NCBI GenBank assembly: GCA_038501625.1
Contig: JAZAYU010000008.1
Span: 6,386,938-6,450,937, forward strand
Reading direction: 5' to 3'
DNA: 64,000 nucleotides
Source of the DNA: Corbicula japonica
Taxonomy: Eukaryota > Mollusca > Bivalvia > Venerida > Cyrenidae
Each line of letters begins with the position of its first letter. The stretch's first letter is position 1. Positions 36,396 to 47,800 of this stretch are shown piece after piece. A model generated the notes under the pieces. It worked only from the letters and a program-made list of their open reading frames with translations. It did no database searches and was not told the origin of the DNA. The translations under genes were made by a program, and so were the position numbers.

Positions 36396-37868
36396 GGCTC
36401 TTAACAAAACTAAAGCAGATTACAGTAAGTGATATTTATTTCAATCATATAAGTAACATTTAGGATAAAGGCTGTTTGCACAAAACTTAAAAAAATAATG
36501 AGTAAAATAATGATTCAAAAGCATAACTGTGAAAATACATTTGTTCGAGGTAAGGGATTTGTTGTAAATAAAGCAGCTCATGATGCTGGAGATCAGTTCA
36601 AAATTTATCCTTTGAGTAAGATTAAAGATAAAAACCAACTGCCTATGTAGTTTTCAAAATAAACATGGGTATAACTGTGAAAATATTCAAATAGTATGAG
36701 AGAAATGGGTCTTGTTGCCAATGATGGGGGTTCATTGTTGAGTTTGACATCAAACACTTGTACAAGTGATGTTGAAAAGCTTTTAAACAAACGTGAAAAG
36801 TGGACATTCCTTGAAAAAATATTTGTAGAAGAGTGATATGTCTTGATAAAATATGTCGATTATGACGTTGAAAATGTATTAAATATTGAAGTTGATATGT
36901 AAGTAGTTTAAAACTAATTTACCAATTGCATGAAACAGGGCGGGTAATCAAACTGCACCTTACCATGCATTTTGTAAACAAAAGTCCGCCATCTTGGATG
37001 AAAATTGGTAATTTTTTTACTTTTACTCATTTAATAAATAACTTGTTAAATTGAGATATACCTAAGAACCTGCTACACATTTTTCCTAATCTTTTGGTAC
37101 CTAGATGGAATATAAACTCCAAGAGGAAAACAAGTTACCTCGGTCATGGAAACTGAATCGGCGAGAAATGAGCAAGAATTGGTAGGGTAAAGTGCAGGGT
37201 AATTTGTCATTTTGTATGTTTTTCGCCAAGAAAGGTAGTTTTGTCTGTAATCACACGAAAAATTGAATTCCAATTTAAATTTCATGTCCAAAGACATTTT
37301 TTTTGTCAAAGAAAACACCATTTCGCAGCAAAACTAGCAAATATCTCTAATGGTAAAGTGCAGTTCTGAAAAATAAATGATAAAGTGCAGTTGACTTTTT
37401 TCCTAAACTAAATATAAAACATCGTCGTCGTATTTCCCTGACTAATACGACCATATAAACACATGTCTGACATGTAATCAATTAAAGAAAGGTTACATTT
37501 AGGAGACTCCTCAATATCGAATTCCGGCATTTAACATGTATTGTTTTGATCCGCTCCTCTGAACTTTGGCTTGTTCAGTTGTCATCGGCCAACGAAAAAA
37601 ACTTCCGGCTTGCGTATTTTTTTATTTAATTCTTTTAGCTGGTATAAAAAATCGTTTGTGTCAAAATAAAAAGTAATATTGGCGGTAAAACAGCTATTTC
37701 TTTTACGGCCGGTGCCCGATTGTAAACTTATTCTTAATTGAAATTAACCATCAGATATTAAGGAAACCAACAGAGATAGTTTCATATGTTGAAATTACCT
37801 GGAAATCACTCTTTCATCTAGATGAAAACACATAATTGACAGTATTTAGGTTCTATGTGTTTCAGATC

Positions 37869-38009
37869 ATGAACAACTTATGTGAGCATTGTGAAGCGTC
37901 GTTCAATACAATGCGTGTTCATAGCAAGGCTATTTACCTGAAGTCTAATCCTTACAAGTGCTGCGGTAAAGGTTTTAGGGATAAAACTGAACTGAGAAGA
38001 CCTAGATAA
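37869..38009 (+). pseudogene. Decayed zinc-finger-like reading frame in left arm
   Basis: An in-frame stretch reads MNNLCEHCEASFNT, then MRVHSKAIYLKS, then NPYKCCGKGFRDKTELRRP and a stop. C-x2-C, Phe, His and the YKC..CGKGF linker style recall C2H2 zinc fingers, but two residues are lost in the second Cys pair and no final His pair is seen. The mirrored copy at 39797-39930 (minus) retains different residues (YKCYCKGFSDKTELRRP), so both look like relics of one ancestor. An acceptor-like tttcag precedes the frame. Confidence 0.4.
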
Positions 38010-38882
38010 ATAATGTCCATTTTAAAGTATTAAACACACAAAATTGAAACGCGTAATTTAAAATCAAACATAGTGACAATGGGTTGTCGGATTAATAATT
38101 ATATATCAATGGGATCGAGTCCTGTAAGAAGCTTCGCTGACGATCATACTGTATTCACCTAGGAATGGTTAGTTCTTCCTGATTAAAAGTAAAAAAAAAC
38201 CCATATACATTGTGTATTTTTAAAATTGTACATTCGTTTCTCGGTACAAAGTTCCAAAGAGTTTGTGACCATTGTAACATAAAACAGACCTTGCTTTGTT
38301 CACGTCCTGAAATCGCATAGTTCGCTTATTTATAGACCTTTACATATAATATTATGCTGTAAGCATAAAAACATAAAAAGATGTCGCAATTGTACCACAA
38401 TTGCTTGTGTACATTTTACTTCTTCTAGTACGCTTACACAAATATTAAGTATTATAACAAAATATATATACATAATACTCGATTGATTTGTTAAAACCGT
38501 ATACATTGTATTAGATCAGGTGGGCAACAATTACATCATTCAAAACATTGAGCAAAGAAAAAATTGTCTTTTATAGTTAATATTGTTAAGTTATTTGGTT
38601 TTTGAAAGAGGTGTTAGGATATATTGCCAATCTAAGTGTCATTTTACTTCAACCGCAGAAGTGGGATAACATGACACTCAGACCGTCAATGTATCCTCAC
38701 ATGTATATCTATTCAAGAAACCTAATAATTGTTTGATTATACTGCAAAACCTTCGAAAAATAGATATTTAGAAAACACTGGTAGTTAATAAATGGTGCTC
38801 ATTATTTTCAAACGGCTCTCTTTCCACTAGGCCTCAAAAGTACACATATGGCGTCATGTTTTCATCTACGTGACGTCTTTCT

Positions 38883-39365
38883 GTGTGGCGGCCGTAAAAA
38901 GTCTCCCCGTATCTATAGTCAGTACTGTTATCAGTAAAATAACCCGTTACCGATGTCATGCAATGATCGTTACGTATATCAGGGCTATCCGATCAACCTT
39001 TTTTGGGGTTTTCCCGGTTAGCTCAGTTGGTTGCGTCGCGGGAATTGTAGGGCTAGGCGCTGTCGCCGTGACGGTGCGGGTTCGCTCCCAGCTAGAGGCA
39101 CTATCATTTGAAATTCACAGTAGCGCTATTTGTGCAGTGTGGCGGCCGTAAAAAGTCTCCCCGTACATATAGTCAGTACTGTTATCAGTAAAATAACCCG
39201 TTACCGATGTCATGCAATGATCGTTACGTATATCAGGGCTATCCGATCAACCTTTTTTGGGGTTGTCCCGGTTAGCTCAGTTGGTTGCGTCGCGGGAATT
39301 GCAGGGCTAGGCGTTGTCGCCGTGACGGTGCGGGTTCGCTCCCAGCTAGAGGCACTATCATTCTA
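38883..39365 (+). repeat. Two tandem tRNA-like units (family D, 254-bp period)
   Basis: Unit starts gtgtggcggccgtaaaaagt at 38883 and 39137 (period 254). Each has cccggttagctcagttggtt (box A) and gtgcgggttcgctcccagct (box B) about 60 bases apart, ending agaggcactatcatt. The head could be bound by Pol III factors, but no cloverleaf with a proper anticodon arm is evident, so this is a tRNA-derived SINE-like or satellite unit rather than a tRNA gene. Confidence 0.7.
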
Positions 39366-39796
39366 AATAGCTTAGATGGATTGCCGATTCGATATTTTTT
39401 AACAACTAAAACTAATTTAATCATTTTGAACATAAAACGTTCACACAATCATTCTCTGTAAAAAATATAAGTAAACCCTGAAAATACCACTGAGCAAATT
39501 AGGATATTGAGTTAACTTAATGCCTTTCCTGCTATTCAAAACAATATGGCGGAATACAATAAAATATGGGAGGCCAGAAGGGGATAATAATACACTTGCA
39601 TTTCGTATTAACTGCCGATCAGTTAATACGGATTTGCGTCAACGACAAATTATCAACTTCAGCGAAGCTTCTTACAGGACTCGATCCCATTGATATCTAA
39701 TTAAGAATCCGACAACCCATTGCCACTATGTTTGATTTTGCATTACGCGTTTCACTTTTGTGTGTTAAATACTTTAAAATGAGCATTATTTACCTA

Positions 39797-39930
39797 GGTC
39801 TTCTCAGTTCAGTTTTATCACTAAAACCTTTACAATAGCACTTGTAAGGATTAGCCTTCTGGTAAATAGGCTTGCTATGAACACGCATTGCGGCACGTGT
39901 ATTGAACGTCGCTCCACATATGGTGTTCAT
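39797..39930 (-). pseudogene. Decayed zinc-finger-like reading frame in right arm
   Basis: Reverse-strand counterpart of the frame at 37869. It reads MNTICGATFNTRAAMRVHSK, then PIYQKANPYKCYCKGFSD. The two copies together suggest an ancestral C2H2-like segment. Neither is complete. Confidence 0.4.
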
Positions 39931-40436
39931 GATCTGAAAAACGTGCAACCTAAATTCTGTCAAATATGTGTTTCAACTAGATGAAAGAGCAATTCTGGTG
40001 AATTCTGTGTTGGTCTCCTAAATATCTAATTGTTAAGTTTAGTTAAGAATATTTTTACTATCAGGCAACGGCTGTAAAAGGAACAGCTGTTCCACTGCCA
40101 ACATTACCTTTTCAATTTGGCACAAACAATTTTTTATACCAGCTAAAAGTATTAAATAAAAAATTACGCAAGCCGGGAGTTTTTCGTTGGCCGGTGACAA
40201 GTGAACAAGCCAAAGTTCAGAGGAGCGGATCAAAACCATACATATTTTAAGCCGGAATTTGATATTGCGGAGTCTCCCAAATGTAACATTTTATTTCTTT
40301 AATTGATTACGTGTCGGACATGTGTTTATATGGTCATTTTAGTCAGGGAAATACGACGGCGATGTTTTATGTTTTGTTTAGGGAAAAGTCAACTGCACTT
40401 TATCATTTATTTTTCAGAACTGCACTTTACCATAAA

Positions 40437-40913
40437 AAGGTGAAATATGCATATCAGGAATCGCCACATTCAGAAAAAACAGCCTCCCCACACAGTCAAG
40501 AAGAAGAGAGGGGGAGAGAGCATGGTTAATAAAATAATCAGTTTCAAAAAAGACACCACTAACAATAAACAAAAATGAGAACCCGAGGGGTTACCGCCTT
40601 GGAACGGTCAGTGGCAAATCAAATTGCCACTGGGGGTTTAAACCAGGTTCTAGGGTGCACCAACCTCACACTTGCCCCAACAGGTTCTCATATCACAAAA
40701 CAAGTACAAGTTGTCTTGGTGAAAAGACTCCAACCCACTTATCTGCTTAACAATGTTGCATGCAAAAGCACACAATCATATAAAACATAAGAAGCTAAGA
40801 GCATTGCAAAGCCGAAAGGGGTACTCAATGATCTTACCGAGACCAGAGCTCCTGGAGTAAAATCAGCAAGAACACGATGACAGGGATAAAAGAAACAAAT
40901 CGAGTTTCTAGTT
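40437..40913 (+). mobile_element. Family C dispersed element, inserted in the inverted repeat
   Basis: Starts aaaaggtgaaatatgcatat and carries the core agaacccgaggggttaccgc, ggtcagtggcaaatcaaatt, ttctagggtgcaccaacctc and agcaagaacacgatgacagg. A 71-codon frame ([20 protein letters not shown]...) recurs in the other copies because of overall sequence identity. Its insertion interrupts the right arm of the 4.4-kb inverted repeat and so postdates it. Confidence 0.75.
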
Positions 40914-41802
40914 AAAGGATATTTGCTAGTTTTGCTGCGAAATAGTGTTTTCTTTGACAAAAAAATGTCTTGGGACATGAAATTTAAATTGGAATTCAAT
41001 TTTCGTGTGATTGCAGACAAAACTACCTTTCTTGGCGTAAAAACATACAAAATGATAAATTACCCTGCACTTTACCCTAAAAATTCTTTCTCATTTCTCG
41101 TCGATTCAGTTTCCATGACCGAGGTAACTTGTTTTCCTCTTGGAGTTTATATTCCATCTAGGTATCAAACGATTCGGAAAAATGTGTAGCAGGTTCTTAG
41201 GTATATCTTAATTTTACAAGTTATTTATTAAATGAGTAAAAGTAAAAAAAAACTTACCAATTTTCATCCAAGATGGCGGACTTTTGTTTACAAAATGCAT
41301 GGTAAGATGCAGTTTGATTACCCGCCCTGTGAAAACCTTACATAAAATTATGTGAAAAGGCGGCAAAGTAAAAATAACTTTTGTTAAATTATTTGTCGTG
41401 TGGGTCATAATGTTACGAATTTTCAACTTTATTGGCCAATTATATTAAAACCCTAAATGCAAAATATTAGTGAATGGTCACTGCTAAAAATAATTGTAGT
41501 GGATCAACGAGTCGCGTTGGAAATGATGTAGATAATGACGGTGAATACATATTCCAAGTTTGAAGTTGAAATCTCTTGTAGTTTCGAAGTTAAAGACAAA
41601 GTGCATAAAAACTTTTACGAACGGAGTGAGTAAAATAGCTCCCTAGTAGAGCTTAAATGTAAATAATTTCACTAAATGTAGAATTTGTTTTATATAATAT
41701 ATTGAATATAATTAAAATAAATTGAAATATGGGTTAAGTGTCTTCATTAAGTCAAACACTAGTTTCTTAAACACTGGATCTTGCGTCTATGCAGTGTTAA
41801 AG

Positions 41803-44800
41803 TCATATGGTAAAGTTTGAATATGTATCGTTCATCTGTATATATTCAAGGACTGCCTCGTGACAAAACTGATACTGTGCCTGAAATTGAAAAAAAAACA
41901 ACAACAAACAACAACATTAATTTAATTTTGCTTTTACAATAATGGTATACGATTATTTACAGGAAGGCAAAGTTAAAAGAAGTACACTGCCTATTTGACT
42001 ACAATAACTTTCAAATGTCATATGAAAAAACAACACCAGTACTATAAAACTAAACCTTTTTTCATATTTCACTGTTTTCATCTAACCGGCACTTAGCAGA
42101 AATAAAATAAAGGCGTACGTTAATAAAAAGATAAGCGTTATAATATAATAATAAGATCACTTTTTAATAAAATCAGACAATCAACGAATGAGACAAACTT
42201 TGGGGAACAACATGGGAATGGTCAGTGGCAAATATATTTTGAGGTGGTTTAAACCAGGCGCGGGTGAACTAAAATCAATCAAACTTTGATGAGGTGCTTG
42301 CATGTCAGCTTGTGTAATATCTTCAACTAGTTTATTATGTTTTGTGAGTGTGGTGATTCCTGATATGCTTTTATTACTTTTTTATTAAAGAAAACTCAAT
42401 CTTATTATTCATATTTATTTACCACGCTAGGAATAATCTGTTCCCTGGCATTTCTCATTTCTTCAATTGTGTGTGATATGGCGACATCTTGTTCTATCTT
42501 CATACGATCTATCACCGCAGATACAACGCAAAACAAACCACTTTTCTCAGCACCGTTCCTAAAAAAGGTAACTTATTGACAATATTTAAATCGCAAAACT
42601 ACCGATAAGCAAAATTTGATTATGGTTGGGTTGGTAGGATTTTGGAACTTTATTATCATAATGTTTTCTCCGTTCTCAAACATGTTTAAATATGGTTTGC
42701 TGTCTCGCGAATAAGATGTTTCTCTAGCATTTCATCGCAATACACATTGGATGGCAGGGGTAAACACACAAATTTAAGTGTTTTTTTATAAGTTTATCAT
42801 GTAGTCCAATGATAACTTACTTGTTGTGTTTTTGCCTGTTTTGTAAATATTGAATTGCGCTCAGCCCATGACTAGGTGGCGTAAATAGCTATATGCATTT
42901 CCATTCATTCGCATGAACAGTCTCAATCAAATCAGAGCCTTACATATATTTTTATATGTCGTGTAAGGTGGTTCTCAAAGCTTCCATTTCGTCTATTGAA
43001 ATGTTCAATCTAAATTTGAAATAAAGAAATCTTACATGCAATGAACAAGAATCTTCTGGTTTCCGGTCCTTTGCTGCCAGGACTGGACCAACTCGAGCAG
43101 AGATAAAACACCTTTGGGTGACTCTGGAAGACTGGATCCCGAACTCCATCCACCGCACTGTATTAACTTTATTTTTCGCGACTGTAAATTAAACTTCTCT
43201 AATTAGTATCAATGTTGCATGCAAAAGCACACACATATAAAACATTATATGATAATAGCATTGCATAAAAGGTGAAATATGCATATCAGGAACCGCCACA
43301 TTCAGACAAAACAACCTCCCCACACAGTCAAGAAAAAGAGAGAGTTAGAGAGCATGGTTAATAAAAATACACCACAAACAATTAACAAGAATGAGAACCC
43401 AAAGGGTCACCGCCTTGGAACGGTCAGTGGAAAATCAAATTGCCACTGGGGGATTAAACCAGGTTCTAGGGTGCACCAACCTCACACTTGACCCAACAGG
43501 TTCTCATATTACAAAACAAGTACAAGTTGCCTTTGTGAAACAACTCCAACCCACCCATCGGCCCAACAATGTTGCATGCAAAAGCACACAAACGTATAAA
43601 ACATATGAAGCTAATAGCATTGCAAAGCCAAAGGGAAGGTACTCAATGAACTTACCGAGACCAGAGCTCGGTAAAAAGTCTCCCCGTACATTTAGTCAGT
43701 ACTGTTATCAGTAAATTAACCCGTTACCGATGTCATGCAGTGATTGTAACGTATATCAGGGCTATCCGATCAACGTTTTTTAGCGTTGTCCCGGTTAGCT
43801 CAGTTGGTTACGTCGCAGGAGTTGCGTGGCTGGGCGCTGTCGCCGTGGCGGTGCGGGTTCGCTCCCAGCTGGAGACACTATCATTTGGAGTAAAATCAGC
43901 AAGAACACGATGAGAGGGATAAAAGAAAAAATCGAGCTCCCTGTTCTTTTAAGGAAATACTTCTCCATAAACCTTCATAAACACTTAAACCCCTGCCACC
44001 GTCGTGCAACCAAAGAGGTAAACATAATAATCAACTGTAGAAGGGTTAATAACCAGGCCTGCTGAGCGCTGTAAAATATCATGTTGGTAACGTTTCTTTT
44101 TAAAATTACAGATGGTTTTTACGAATAACCGAGAGAAATTAACATTGCCTTTTATCTTCTTAAATCTAAAAAAACTGTCTGTGAAATACATTGTACCTTG
44201 TTGCAATAATAATTTTAAACTGAACCTGTATTTATGAAATAGATCTGGGTATCGGCGATAAAACTTGCAAAAGGTTTTCATTAATTTGTGATACCGATAA
44301 CCTTGTTCTAATAGATGAAAAGGGAACTTTGAAAGCCACCGAACACGACAAATATGAAAATACTGCAGGCTCGGTTTGATTGAGCCTGTTCATGGGCAGT
44401 AATGGGATTGCATATTACTGCCCACGCCGCCTAGTTTTTCTCTAATGCAAAGATTACGTTCGTTTAAATCATTAACAACGTTGCAAGCTCTTGAAAAGCG
44501 AACAAGCTGTGAGATATAAACCCCGTAATATATTGCACGAGTAAAATCGCTGTCTAAAAATGGAAAATGTACTTAATTAAAATTAAAATCATCTCTTTTA
44601 TCATATATTTTAGTGGTGACGTAACCATTGTCAATGGACAAATTTAGAGAAAAGTTTGCTTGCTTTTCTGGTGTTCGCTTTATTTAGTTGTAGTTCGATA
44701 GGATAAATCTTATTAACTAGTGATGGAAAATGGTTATTATCTCTATTAAATAAATCATCAAGGTACCTCGAGGTTTTGTTAAAAGCTGTAATATCATCTT

Positions 44801-47800
44801 GGTGTTCAGTAGAAAGAGATAATATAAAGTCTCTTTTATAACAGACAATGGGCGAGTACTCTTACCGAGACCAGAGTACCTAGAGGTACATGGGATAAAT
44901 GAATAAATAGAGCTTCTAAGTTCTTTAAAGACAAGATTTACCCATAAACCTTCATAAACTCCCAAACCCCTGCCACCGTCGTGCAACCAAAGAGGTAAGC
45001 ATAGTGATCAACTGTAGATAGGATAATCACCAGGCCGGCAGAGCGCTGTAGAATATCATGTTTGTAACCTTTCTTTTTGAATTTACAGATAGTTTTTACG
45101 AATAACCAGGATAAATTCGCATTGCCTTTTTTTTTAAGTTTATAAATTAAATTTCCATAAAAAAACTGGATGTGAAATAACTTGTTGCAAAAGTGATTCT
45201 TAACTGCACCTGTATTTTTGAATTAAATTTGGATATCGGCGATAAAACATGCAAAAGGGTTTTTTTAACTTTTGATACCGAAAACCTTATTTTAAAAGTT
45301 GTTCTGTTATGCAAAGATTACGTTCTTTTAACAATGTTTCAATTTTCTTGCTGCTTACTTCTCAAAGTTCAAGCGGACGTGTCTGCAAATCTTTCATTAA
45401 CAAGAAAAAAACGTCGCCACGCGCCGAAAACCAGGTTTTCATTTAATTCTTATACTTTTGTTAAGAAAATATCTGATATGAAGAAAGTGAACTATTTTTA
45501 GCAACAGTGACCTTGATCTTGATCACAGACTTCTGAGTAGCAATCCCTAGTTGCATCTTGGTATAAGCTACCCAAAGAAAGTTTGGTGTCAATAGATCAC
45601 AGCTAACCCAAGTAATAAGGAGAAACCTGAATTTCTATTTTTAGCAAAAGTGACATTGACTTTATCACAGACACCTGGGTAGCGATCCTAAGTAATGTCT
45701 TGATATAAGCTTCCCACAAACCAAGTTTGGTGTCAATAGGCCAAAGCAAATTCAAGCTATTGAGCAGAAACTGAATTTCTATTTTTAGCAAAAGTGACCT
45801 TGAGCTTTATCACAGGCACCTGGGTAGCAATATCAAGCTGCATCTTAATATTAGATACCAACACTAAGTTTGGCGTCAATATACCAAAGCAAACACAAGT
45901 TATTGAGGGTAAACTGAATTTCTATTTTTAGCAACAGTGACCTTGACCTTGATCACAGATATCTGGGTGGCAATCCCAAGCTGCCTTTTGATATCAGCTA
46001 CTCATATACTAAGTTTGGCATCAATAGGTAAAAGCAAACTCAAGTTATTAAGGGTAAGCTGAATTTCTAGTTTTAGCAACAGTGACCTTGACCTTTATCA
46101 CAGATACCTGGGTAGAAGTTGCAAGCTGCCTGTTGATATAAGCTACCCACAAACCAAGCTTAGCATCAACAGGCGATTTGGCATCAACAGATAACATTTA
46201 CAAAATACTTAACAAAAATCAAAGTCAAAAAGGGGCATAACTTTGGCAAAACACAGTCAGGGGTTATAAACTTGACCTGATAATTGGTACTGTGATGTCA
46301 AACAATTATTTTAAGTTTCAAAGCTATACCTTGAATGGTAACTGAGAAAAAGACAACTTTCACAAAAAAAATTAACACAATTTCTAAGGTAAAAAAGGGG
46401 CATAACTTTGTCAAAATACAGTCAGGCATTATGAAACTCTTGTTCTGATAATTGGTATGAGATGTCAGACAACTATTTTAAGTTTCAAAGTTGTAACTTA
46501 AACGGTTACTGAGAAAAACACAACTTTCACAAAAAACGTAACAAAATTTCTAAGTGAAAAAGGGGCATAACTTTGTCAAAATACAGTCAGGGATTATGAA
46601 ACTTGTCCTGATAATTGGTATTGATATCTCAGACAACTATATTAAGTTTCAAAATTGTACCTTGAATGGTTACTGAGAAAAACACAACTTTAACAAAAAA
46701 CTTAATAAAATTTCTAAGAGAAAAAGGGGCATAACTTTGTCAAAATACAGTCAGGGATTATGAAACTTGTCCTGATAATTGGTATTGATATGTCAGACAA
46801 GTATGTAAAGTTTCAAAGTTGTATCTTGAATGGTTACCGAGAAAAACGCAACTTTAACAAAAAACTGAACAAAATTTCTAAGTGGAAAAGGGGCATAACT
46901 TTGTCAAAATACAGTCAGGGATTATGAAACTTGTCCTGATAATTGGTATTGATATGTCAGACAACTATGTTAAGTTTCAAAGTTGTATCTTGAATGGTTA
47001 CTGAGAAAAACGCAATTTTAACAAAAAACTTAACAAAATGTTGACGCCCGCCCAGCCGCCCGCCCGCCTGCCCAACGACATACCCCAATCTAATAACTAG
47101 GATTTTTCTAAAGAAAACCTGGTTAAAAAGGAGGAACTCAGATGTGATTTCCTGGAACTTCTCTACTTTTTCCCTGCGTGGGGAGGCTGTGTTTTGTGAG
47201 TGTGGCGATTCCTGATAAGCATATATTACATTTTTACTATATATAAACATTTAATAAGTAAATCAGTTTCTTAGTTTTGTTTTAACTGATCCAAGATACA
47301 ACATTTTAAACCTTATTGTTTGACTATATTATATTTCCTTTTGACACTATGTGTGTGAACTTACATGGAAACAAGACATAAACATTACAGGTAATGTTAT
47401 AACTGTTTTGACATTTCGTTGATATGTTAACTTTTATTATCCGTAACAACTCACCTGAGCGACAAAGCTGGCAGTCAATGTCATTACTATGTGCTGATCC
47501 ACCGACATCTTGGAGTCTGAAGACACACTGACATTATCAAACTGAATTGTGTCTTTTCCAACGGGCCAGTATATTTCGCCTTCCTATAGCGAACAGTTTC
47601 AAATAAATGTCATTTCAGCACACGCTTACAAATTGCATAAAAATTGTGAATAATGTTTATAACAGCAACCATATAACATAATAAACAGAAGACTTTGTCA
47701 AACAGGAAGAGAAATGTATTGATAAGATGCCAGTTTTTGTCTTGTTGTTGGACTTTTACGTCATTAATGTCCCAAACATTTGAATATTAATCAAGTACAA

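Larger units (their letters stand above)
36935..41330. repeat. 4.4-kb inverted repeat with ~1.2-kb arms
   Basis: The left arm 36935-38141 (starting acagggcgggtaatcaaact) is mirrored by the right arm 39660-41330 (ending agtttgattacccgccctgt). The right arm is longer because a family C element (about 40437-40913) is inserted between taccat and aggatatttgctag, a junction uninterrupted in the left arm (reverse complement taccattagagatatttgct). The arms differ by scattered substitutions and small indels. The 1.5-kb spacer contains two tandem tRNA-like units. This could be a foldback transposon or an inverted duplication. Confidence 0.8.
30841..41802. other. Intergenic interval between the two RPTP genes
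   Basis: About 11 kb without a convincing gene. It should contain the RPTP-1 promoter (30841 upward) and the 3' flank of RPTP-2 (below 41803). Most of it is repeat: two large inverted repeats, family C, D and E copies. A stretch at 32600-34300 looks unique and locally GC-richer (33740-34000); it has a weak first-exon-like string (ATG at 32794, gtaagt at 32826) that I could not extend. Confidence 0.5.

Noticed and set aside
39008..39095. Possible functional tRNA gene (box A and box B present)
   Set aside because: The space between the boxes does not fold into a normal anticodon arm, the acceptor stem does not pair, and the sequence is part of a longer repeated unit.
40575..40790. [20 protein letters not shown] frame as a gene
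   Set aside because: It recurs in dispersed copies with the surrounding non-coding repeat at the same level of identity; there is no sign of independent gene structure.
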